DNA from: Novosphingobium sp. B1
Lineage (GTDB): Bacteria; Pseudomonadota; Alphaproteobacteria; Sphingomonadales; Sphingomonadaceae
Length of the DNA: 64,000 nt
Direction: 5' to 3'
Assembly (NCBI RefSeq): GCF_900176395.1
Contig: NZ_FWXL01000002.1
Location: forward strand, 310,001-374,000
Shown here: positions 57,585-64,000 of the stretch, one piece after another
Numbering within the stretch: the stretch's first letter is position 1
Layout of the letters: each line of letters begins with the position of its first letter
Program-made: the position numbers and the translations under genes
The notes under the pieces: generated by a model
Databases searched by the model: none
Told to the model about the DNA's origin: nothing
What the model saw: the letters and a program-made list of their open reading frames with translations, nothing else

Positions 57585-58739
57585 ATGTTGACCACGATCA
57601 TGCGCCTGGCAATGGCATTGGCGTTGCTGACGACGGGAGCCGCGGGCGCATTCGCGCAGGAGGCGGGCAAGCTGATCGAGGCCGCGCCGCTGGCCGAGAC
57701 GCCGGGCGGGATGCAGGCTTGGATGATCCGCTATGTCACGCAGGACGAAGCGGGCCGGGCGGTGACAGCGAGCGGCGTGGTGGTTGCCCCGCGCGAGGCG
57801 CTGCCGACGCAGCCGCGCCGCGTGATTGCCTGGGCGCATGGCACCTGGGGCGTGGCGGCCAAGTGCGGGCCATCGCTTTCACCGCGCTTCTTCGAGGCGA
57901 CGCCGGCGCTTTCGCAGATGGTGGCCAAGGGCTATGTCGTGGTGGCACCGGATTATCCGGGGCTGGGCAGCGATGCCGAGATGGTGCACCCCTATCTGGC
58001 AGGGGTCGACACGGCGCGATCGGTGATCGATGCGGTTCGGGCAGCGCGCGGGATTGCCGGGGCGGGCGCAGGACCGCGCTATGCCGTGTGGGGAGAATCG
58101 CAAGGCGGGCACGCCGCGCTGTGGACCGCCGCGCAGGCGAAGGGTTACGCGCCCGATCTCATGCTGGTCGGCACCGCCGCTGCTGCGCCGCCGACCGCGC
58201 TTGCCGCCAATCTGGCGCAGGCCTCCGACGCAAATGCGCGGGCGATGCTGACGGCGTTCCTCGCCTATAGCTGGAACGCGCATTATGGCGCGCCGCTGGC
58301 CTCGCTGTTCAACCGCACCAACCAGGGCGTGGCGACACGGCTGGCGCGCAACAATTGCATCGCGCTGGACGCTTCGCCCAAGCTGGGCACGGTGCTGGGG
58401 GTTCTCTCGGTGAAGGCGGCGCTGAAGAGCAAGGACATCGGCAGGATCAGCCCGTGGTCGGCGCTGGCACGTCGCAACAGCATCGCCGCCGCGGCCGTTC
58501 CCGGCCCCTTGCTGCTGGCGCAGAGCGTGGCAGACCCGATCGTGGCGCCCGCCGTGACGCGGGCCTTTGCGCAGGCCTATTGCCGCAGCGGTCGGCCCTT
58601 GCGCTGGCTGAGCCTGCCCGGCGGCGACCATGGCCACAGCGCGCGTGACAGCGTGGATGCGACGCTGGCGTGGATCGACGCCCGCTTTGCCGGGGCGCCC
58701 CTGCCGAACGATTGCGCGGCGGTTCAGGCGGGCGGCTGA
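57585..58739 (+). CDS. Secreted alpha/beta-hydrolase, LIP-family lipase/esterase
   Basis: A 384-residue enzyme with a signal peptide (ending ...GAAGAFAQ). The serine nucleophile is in WGESQGGHAA, the acid candidate Asp in SVADPIVAP and the histidine in GGDHGHSA, the order of the secretory-lipase (LIP) family; AHGTWG gives the oxyanion region. Six bases before the ATG at 57585 is AGGTGA, which also contains the stop of the channel gene, so it belongs to the efflux operon. A GTG at 57576 is an alternative start. Possible roles are ester detoxification or lipid turnover linked to the pump. Confidence 0.85.
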   Translation: MLTTIMRLAMALALLTTGAAGAFAQEAGKLIEAAPLAETPGGMQAWMIRYVTQDEAGRAVTASGVVVAPREALPTQPRRVIAWAHGTWGVAAKCGPSLSPRFFEATPALSQMVAKGYVVVAPDYPGLGSDAEMVHPYLAGVDTARSVIDAVRAARGIAGAGAGPRYAVWGESQGGHAALWTAAQAKGYAPDLMLVGTAAAAPPTALAANLAQASDANARAMLTAFLAYSWNAHYGAPLASLFNRTNQGVATRLARNNCIALDASPKLGTVLGVLSVKAALKSKDIGRISPWSALARRNSIAAAAVPGPLLLAQSVADPIVAPAVTRAFAQAYCRSGRPLRWLSLPGGDHGHSARDSVDATLAWIDARFAGAPLPNDCAAVQAGG

Positions 58740-59464
58740 GCGCCGTTCAGCAGAAACACCACGTAGCCCCTGAACTGCGGGTGCGCTTCGAGGCCGGCGG
58801 GGGCCTGCCATTCGCCCCCTTCGACCAGCGCGACGCGGAAGGGAATGGGAAACCGGGCCATCCTGGCGAAATAGGCTTCGTAGCCGGGGATGGTGGTGCG
58901 GTTCTGGTAGGTCTGGACGACGACTTCATCGACCGTGCCGGCAAGTTGTGCGAGCGCCTGCGGATCGCCGTGCGCGCTCCAGTCCATCAGGCCGGTGATC
59001 GAGAGCTGCCACTGGCGGGGCAGGGCGGCGCGCAAGGCCTTGAGAAAAGCGGCGTAGTTGCCGATGCCGCGCGTGGCCGCGTCAAAATCGATCTGCAGCC
59101 CGGCGACGGTGTTGCCGGCGGCTTGCCATTTCTCCAGATCGGCCAGGATGCTGGCCATTACCTGTGGGCGCGTCGCCGGTGTCCAGTCGAGGCGGTTGGC
59201 GCGGACGACGAGCCAGAGCGTCCGGCCGGGCAGGAGGGGGGTGCCCATGCGCAGGCGGTGAAGAGCGGCAGGCGCGGGGCCGGATCGGACTTCGCCATCG
59301 AGCAGATAGACCGTCTTTGCCGTGGTGCCGGGGGCAGGGGTAACGCCGGGCCAGACGTAGATCGCATCGTGCGCGGCGGCCATGACGCGCGGTGCTTCGG
59401 GCGCGCGTTCGCACGCGCCGAGCATCGCGCAGGCCAGCAGGGCGAGGATTGCGCGGCGGATCAC
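58724..59464 (-). CDS. DUF3142-like lipoprotein
   Basis: A 246-residue protein beginning VIRRAILALLACAMLGAC, a lipoprotein signal with lipobox MLGAC. The rest (AIYVWPGVTPAP; VAGLQIDFDAATRGIGNYAA; LSITGLMDW; DEVVVQTYQNRTTIPGYEAYF) looks like a TIM-barrel-type DUF3142 protein, related in pattern to glycoside-hydrolase-like domains, with no assigned activity. The start is the GTG at 59464, which overlaps the upstream stop codon (GTGA); a GTG at 59491 is possible. It overlaps the esterase gene by 16 bp tail to tail. Confidence 0.75.
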   Translation of the reverse strand: MIRRAILALLACAMLGACERAPEAPRVMAAAHDAIYVWPGVTPAPGTTAKTVYLLDGEVRSGPAPAALHRLRMGTPLLPGRTLWLVVRANRLDWTPATRPQVMASILADLEKWQAAGNTVAGLQIDFDAATRGIGNYAAFLKALRAALPRQWQLSITGLMDWSAHGDPQALAQLAGTVDEVVVQTYQNRTTIPGYEAYFARMARFPIPFRVALVEGGEWQAPAGLEAHPQFRGYVVFLLNGAQPPA

Positions 59465-61608
59465 CAGTAGAATTTCAGGCTCTTTGCCCACTGGCTGTTC
59501 GGGTACTTCTGCTTGAGTTCGGTAAACCAGGCCTTGCGCGTGGCCTGCGGCGCCTGTTGCGCCTCATAGTCCTGATAGGTGCGGGCAGGGCCGGCGCAGC
59601 CGTTGTTGCCGGACGGGGCATAGCAGCGGATCGCGCGGTAGAGGGCATAGGCGCGCAAGTCAGGCGCGGCGGCCTTGTCGGCAATTATCGCGGCGTAGAT
59701 CATGTCGCGCGACAGGGCGCGGCCGGGGAATTGGCTGGTGCCCTTGCCCAGCACCATGGCGCCATCGCCAGGTGCATAGAGCGCGAAATCGTCAAAGCCG
59801 TTGAGCCGCCAGAAATCGCCGAGGCACAGCCGCGCGCGGGCGTCGGCCGGCGTGCGGGCGAGCGTGGCGGCGGTTTGCGCCAGGGCAGGGCAGGCAAAGC
59901 CATCGGACCAGCGGCCCCGGGCAAAGATGCCTGCGGGAATGCTGTCCTGCCGCGCGAAATCCCACATCCCGCCATCGACGTTCGCCGTGGCGGGGACCAG
60001 CGCGAGATCGCGGGTGAAATCGGCATAGGCGCCGGTGGTCAGGTCCTTGTGCAGCAGAGTGAAGCGGGCAACGTCGCGTTCGTGGCCGGGACGCGCTGCG
60101 TCTGCCGCACTGGCGCGCAGCGTGGCGGGGCTGGCCAGCGTCTGCAGCAGGATCTCGCGGATCGACTGGTCGGTGACCGGCGATCCGGGGGCGAAGACCT
60201 GTTCGACGCGCCCATCGCGCTGCCAGCGCAGGGCAAGGCCCAGTTCGGCCAGCGGGCGCTGGTACTGTGGCGCGGCACCGCCAAGCAGTTCGCGCCAGAA
60301 GCCAGCCTCGTTGGGATCGCGCAAGGTGGCAAGCGCCTGCCCGCGCACCATCTGGCGGCTGAAGGCCAGCGGGGTGAAGCTGCCCTGCCGCGCCGCATCG
60401 GGCAGGAGGGCAAGCACCGGACGGGCATTCTCACCGGCGGCGAGGACCCGGCTGGCCTGCAGCAGGCTGTAGATTTCAGGCTGGCCGGCGAAGGCCTGCT
60501 TCTGCGCGGCGAGATCGGCGGCGGTGAGGCCGATGGCACTTTCGCCCGTCGGGCGCATGCGCTTGATGTCGGCCACGGCAAGGAGCAGCGGCGTGCCCGC
60601 TTGCGGGGTGAGCACGGTGCCGAGGTCTTCGCGTTCGAACAGCTTGCGGTCAATTTCCTCGACAAGATCGGCGGCGGAGGGGCTGGTCGCCGGGGTGGCG
60701 GCAAGCATTGCCTCGTAGGTGCGGGCAAGGCCGGTGATGTCACCGCCGAGCCAGGCGACGCGGCGCTTCAGTCCCTGCGCCGAGGCAGCGTAGCGGCCCT
60801 TAGGGTAGGCCTTGAGATAGGCGTCGATCGCCGTGCGGGCTTGGGTTACCGCCGGCTTGTCGACCTTTTCGGCACCGGCAAAATCGCCCCATTCGTTCAC
60901 CGCGTTCGCCACGGCGGCGCGCAGGCCGATGCGGATCGGCATGTAGGCAGCGGTTTCGGCAATCCATGGTGACGAGGCGCGGGTGAGGGCGGCAAAGCCT
61001 TGCTTGGCGGCCGTGTAATCGCCCTTGTGGAAGGCATCGGCGGCCTTGAGGTAGCTAACGAAATCGCGCGCGTCCTCGCCGGTGACTTGCGCATCGGGCC
61101 AGGCGCCATCGTGGCAGCCAGCGGTCTCGCGCAAGGTGGTGAGCGTGGCGCGTTCAGCGGCGGAGATGCCCCTGGCCGAGGCGAGCGCGGCAAGGAAATC
61201 ATCGGTGCCGGGGACGGCAGCCTCGCACGCGGGGGCGGGGGCATCGTAGTTGGGTGCCGGCGGCACGGATTCGGGCCAGAGCGCGGCGCGCAGGCCGGGC
61301 CATGTCATGTAGGTCTTGCCGAACTGAGGATCTTCGGGATCGACACGCGGGGCAATCGCCGGGGCCTTGGCCGTCCCAAGGCTTTGCATCAGCATCAGCA
61401 GATTGATCCGGGTATCGTTGCCGGGGCTGATCATCGCGCGGCCTGCGCAATCGTAATCCGAAGCGCCAAGCTGCCACCCGGGATAGCAGGAACTGTCGGC
61501 GCAGGCCCACAGGGCCGTGGCCGTGGCCAGCCCAGCCACGCTCAATCCAATGGCGGCGCGGCGGATCGTGCGGATGCGGGGGCGATTCGGCGGCAGGTGT
61601 GTTGTCAT
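59461..61608 (-). CDS. Large envelope protein with helical repeats, function unknown
   Basis: A 715-residue protein. An N-terminal membrane segment or signal (about 15-37; AAIGLSVAGLATATALWAC) is followed by a Cys-containing stretch (CADSSCYPGWQLGASDYDC) and then a long Ala-rich helical region with TPR-like pairs (AADAFHKGDYTAAKQGFAAL; RTAIDAYLKAYPKGRYAASA, the latter resembling a BamD/YbgF-type repeat). The C terminus ends in KYPNSQWAKSLKFYW, also a TPR-like pattern. It is probably periplasmic. The DUF3142-like gene overlaps its stop, so the two likely act together. The start ATG at 61608 has no good ribosome site. Confidence 0.75.
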   Translation of the reverse strand: MTTHLPPNRPRIRTIRRAAIGLSVAGLATATALWACADSSCYPGWQLGASDYDCAGRAMISPGNDTRINLLMLMQSLGTAKAPAIAPRVDPEDPQFGKTYMTWPGLRAALWPESVPPAPNYDAPAPACEAAVPGTDDFLAALASARGISAAERATLTTLRETAGCHDGAWPDAQVTGEDARDFVSYLKAADAFHKGDYTAAKQGFAALTRASSPWIAETAAYMPIRIGLRAAVANAVNEWGDFAGAEKVDKPAVTQARTAIDAYLKAYPKGRYAASAQGLKRRVAWLGGDITGLARTYEAMLAATPATSPSAADLVEEIDRKLFEREDLGTVLTPQAGTPLLLAVADIKRMRPTGESAIGLTAADLAAQKQAFAGQPEIYSLLQASRVLAAGENARPVLALLPDAARQGSFTPLAFSRQMVRGQALATLRDPNEAGFWRELLGGAAPQYQRPLAELGLALRWQRDGRVEQVFAPGSPVTDQSIREILLQTLASPATLRASAADAARPGHERDVARFTLLHKDLTTGAYADFTRDLALVPATANVDGGMWDFARQDSIPAGIFARGRWSDGFACPALAQTAATLARTPADARARLCLGDFWRLNGFDDFALYAPGDGAMVLGKGTSQFPGRALSRDMIYAAIIADKAAAPDLRAYALYRAIRCYAPSGNNGCAGPARTYQDYEAQQAPQATRKAWFTELKQKYPNSQWAKSLKFYW

Positions 61609-61764
61609 GCTTGAGGGGATGATCAATCGATGGCAGCTAGGCAATGCCCCTCGTCACATCGCAGTCGTCACGCTGGTCGGCGGAAACCAATTGTCGGGTG
61701 AGGCATTGAAAGCGCTGCGGGGAAAGGTACGGGGGCGATTTTGGAAGTCGAAGACTGCAATATC

Positions 61765-62307
61765 ATGGCACGGTGGGAATTACGGACCTCGACGCGCGAG
61801 GATCACGACCGTGTCGATGCGGTTTTCGACCGCTTCGATCTGGCCGACAAGGCGGACTACGCTGCTTTCCTGCGCGCACATGCCGCCGCGTTGCTGCCGG
61901 TGGAACGCGCGCTTGACGCAGCGGATGCCGAAGCGGTGCTCGCCGACTGGCCAGAGCGCCGCCGCGCCTATCGGCTGGTGCAGGATCTGGCCGATCTGGG
62001 TGAGCGTGTGGCACCGGCTGGCACTGCGCCGATCGAACTTGATTCACCCGAGGCCGTACTGGGCGCGCTCTATGTTGTCGAAGGTTCGCGCCTGGGCGGA
62101 GCCATGCTGGCCAAACGCGTGCCCGCCGATCTGCCGCGCCGTTATCTTGCCGCATCCGACCCGGCACGTTGGCGCGCGCTGGTTGCGCTGATCGACGAAA
62201 CGCTGGTCACCACCACGCAGCGCGACGAAGCGTTGCGCGCAGCGCGGGCGGTGTTCAGCCTGTTCGAGCATGGAGCGGCGGCCCAGGCGAAGGCACCGGT
62301 CCTTTGA
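61765..62307 (+). CDS. bphO: Biliverdin-producing heme oxygenase
   Basis: A 180-residue helical protein of the heme oxygenase family that opens heme to biliverdin, the chromophore of the phytochrome encoded next. The family pattern is visible: LRTSTREDHDRVD with the candidate proximal heme-ligand histidine, and the distal helix GALYVVEGSRLGGAML. Length matches bacterial BphO. Start is the ATG at 61765; a TTG at 61741 would add eight residues. Its stop overlaps the phytochrome start (TTGA), so the two are translationally coupled. Confidence 0.9.
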   Translation: MARWELRTSTREDHDRVDAVFDRFDLADKADYAAFLRAHAAALLPVERALDAADAEAVLADWPERRRAYRLVQDLADLGERVAPAGTAPIELDSPEAVLGALYVVEGSRLGGAMLAKRVPADLPRRYLAASDPARWRALVALIDETLVTTTQRDEALRAARAVFSLFEHGAAAQAKAPVL

Positions 62308-64000
62308 GCACGGATTTTGCGGTCGACCTGACCAACTGCGATCGCGAGCCGATCCACATTCTCGGTGCGATCCAGCCCAGCGGCTTTCTGCTGGCGCTGA
62401 CGGCCGACTGGATGGTGGCGCGCGCCTCCGTCAATCTCGTCCAGTTCATAGGACGCGAAGTGGCAGACGTTCTGGGCCTGCCTCTGGGCGAAGTATTCAC
62501 GCCCCAGGCCGTGCACGACTTGCGCAACCGTTCGGCCATGCTGCGCGGCAACGATGCGGTTGAGCGCATGTTCGGCATCGAGCTGGTGCAGGGCTGTGTA
62601 CCGTTCGATGTGGCGGTGCATTTTTCCGGTTCGAGCGTGGTGATCGAGGCCGAGCCTTCACGCGGCAGCATGGGCGACGTTACCGGCATCGTGCGGTCGA
62701 TGTTCTCGCGGCTGGATCAATGTGCCGACATGGCCTCGTTCTATCGCATGGGCGCGCGGCAGATCCGTTCGCTGGTGCAGTTCGACCGGGTCATGGTCTA
62801 CAAGTTCGCCGAGGACGGATCGGGCGAAGTGGTGGCCGAGGCGGTGCGGCCGGGCATCGGCCAGTTCATGGGGCTGCGCTATCCCGCCAGCGATATTCCG
62901 GCGCAGGCGCGCCAGCTTTACATGCGCAACCTGCTGCGCGTGATCGGCGACGTCCGTGCCGAACCGGTGCCGATCGTGCCCGGGCGCGACGAGACCGGGG
63001 CACCGCTTGACCTTTCGCTGTCGTTGTTGCGATCGGTTTCGCCGATCCATATCGAGTACCTCAAGAACATGGGGGTCGAAGCTTCGCTTTCGATCTCGAT
63101 CATTGTCGAGGGCAAGCTGTGGGGCCTTTTCGCGTGCCATCACTATGGCCCGAACAACCCGAACTTCGAACGCCGCGCGATTGCCGAGCTGTTCTCGCAG
63201 ATGTTCTGCATGCGGCTGGAAAGCCGCGAGCGGCAGGAGACCATGGATTTCGAGCGCCGTGCGCGCGACATATCCGACCAGCTTCTGGGCGCTGTGGCAT
63301 CGGATGATTCCCTGCTGCGCGATCCCGACTGGCTGGCCGACATCCTGACCCACGCGATCAGCGCCGACGGGGTGGGCGTGTGGCTTTCAGGCAGTTACGC
63401 CTTTTCCGGCCAGTGCCCGCCGACCGATGATTTCCGCCGCATCATCCGCGCCTTGAACACCACGGCGGCTGGCAAGGTCTATGCAACCGACCGCATCGGT
63501 GCGCTGATCCCCAATGCCGAGGCGTTTTCGGACAAGGCAGCGGGGATGCTGGCGATTCCGATCTCGCGATCCCCGCGCGATTATGTGGTGCTGTTCCGGC
63601 AGGAAATGGTGCATTCGGTGCGCTGGGCTGGCGATCCGCACAAGCCGGTCGACTATGGCCCCAACGGTCCGCGCCTGACGCCGCGGCAGAGCTTTGCCGA
63701 ATGGAAGGAACTGGTGCGGGGGCGGTCCAAGCCGTTCACGCAATCGGAATTGCGCGTGGCAGAGACGCTGCGCGCCACCTTGATCGAAGTGGTGCTGCGA
63801 CTGGCCGACGAGGCATCGAGCGAGCGCCAGCAGGCGAGCGACCGGCAGGAACTGCTGATCGCCGAACTGAACCACCGCGTGCGCAACATCCTTGGCCTGA
63901 TCCGCGGGCTGATCCGGCAATCGCAGCCGAGCGACCCGGCGCTTGCCGGCTTCGTGAAGATGATCGACGGGCGCATCCATGCCCTTGCGCGGGCGCACAA
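62304..64000 (+). CDS. bphP: Bacteriophytochrome photoreceptor kinase, 3' end beyond the window
   Basis: A red/far-red light sensor of at least 565 residues. The TTG start at 62304 is required to include the biliverdin-attaching Cys12 (DLTNCDREPIHI). Then PAS, GAF with the chromophore-pocket motif YPASDIP (Asp197) and PHY with the tongue motif PRQSF (from residue 460). The output module begins about residue 510 with ELNHRVRNIL, His524, the phospho-acceptor region of HWE/HisKA_2-type kinases as in some rhizobial and Agrobacterium phytochromes. The HATPase part and stop lie outside. It is coupled to the heme oxygenase gene upstream. Its partner response regulator is not seen. Confidence 0.95.
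   Translation, partial: MSTDFAVDLTNCDREPIHILGAIQPSGFLLALTADWMVARASVNLVQFIGREVADVLGLPLGEVFTPQAVHDLRNRSAMLRGNDAVERMFGIELVQGCVPFDVAVHFSGSSVVIEAEPSRGSMGDVTGIVRSMFSRLDQCADMASFYRMGARQIRSLVQFDRVMVYKFAEDGSGEVVAEAVRPGIGQFMGLRYPASDIPAQARQLYMRNLLRVIGDVRAEPVPIVPGRDETGAPLDLSLSLLRSVSPIHIEYLKNMGVEASLSISIIVEGKLWGLFACHHYGPNNPNFERRAIAELFSQMFCMRLESRERQETMDFERRARDISDQLLGAVASDDSLLRDPDWLADILTHAISADGVGVWLSGSYAFSGQCPPTDDFRRIIRALNTTAAGKVYATDRIGALIPNAEAFSDKAAGMLAIPISRSPRDYVVLFRQEMVHSVRWAGDPHKPVDYGPNGPRLTPRQSFAEWKELVRGRSKPFTQSELRVAETLRATLIEVVLRLADEASSERQQASDRQELLIAELNHRVRNILGLIRGLIRQSQPSDPALAGFVKMIDGRIHALARAH

Overview
The window is a high-GC stretch that reads as part of a secondary replicon (megaplasmid or chromid) of a sphingomonad, most likely Novosphingobium or a close relative. 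The taxonomic inference rests on a D-mannonate dehydratase that matches, from memory, the characterised Novosphingobium aromaticivorans enzyme almost residue for residue, on several large TonB-dependent receptors leading catabolic operons, and on a heme oxygenase/bacteriophytochrome pair. The replicon inference rests on a repA-parB-parA block at 47-51 kb flanked by 22-bp iterons and five copies of an 18-bp parS-like palindrome.

Layout. 0-6 kb: a partial gene, a terminator, a TonB receptor with a readable promoter, and glpD-glpK. 5.8-15 kb: a hexuronide module, with a GntR/FCD regulator divergent from manD-GH79 beta-glucuronidase-kdgK, an orphan hypothetical gene, and a GH2 beta-glycosidase followed by an ExuT-like transporter. 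A shared operator, TGGTnnTACCA-like, lies before manD (two copies) and before GH2, with a half copy over the -10 of the TonB receptor gene. 15-24.4 kb: DcaP-like porin, MHS-family transporter and propionyl-CoA synthetase, controlled in all likelihood by an adjacent CrbS/CrbR-like two-component system whose two genes overlap tail to tail. 24.5-32 kb: GH3 beta-glucosidase, an uncharacterised FAD-linked oxidase, a UbiB/ABC1 kinase-like protein and a GH43 beta-xylosidase.

32-45.6 kb: up to nine co-directional genes. The upstream five (TonB receptor, AAHS transporter, TfdA-type 2-oxoglutarate dioxygenase, D-2-hydroxyacid dehydrogenase, glycerate kinase) are almost back to back and are divergent from a MarR regulator with a perfect palindrome between them; the downstream four are TonB receptor, cytochrome P450, AraC regulator and zinc alcohol dehydrogenase. 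I read the first five as a possible oxidative ether-cleavage pathway in which the two- or three-carbon 2-oxoacid released by the dioxygenase is funnelled to glycerate phosphate. This is the best candidate here for an undescribed system.

45.6-51.2 kb: replication and partition. 51.3-58.7 kb: a PAS-GGDEF-EAL protein, then an EmrB-EmrA-NodT efflux operon ending in a secreted esterase and preceded by an EcfG-type stress promoter motif. 58.7-61.6 kb: a DUF3142-like lipoprotein and a large repeat-rich envelope protein, translationally coupled. 61.8-64 kb: heme oxygenase and a bacteriophytochrome with an HWE-type kinase, cut by the window edge. I saw no tRNA, rRNA, CRISPR array or insertion sequence.
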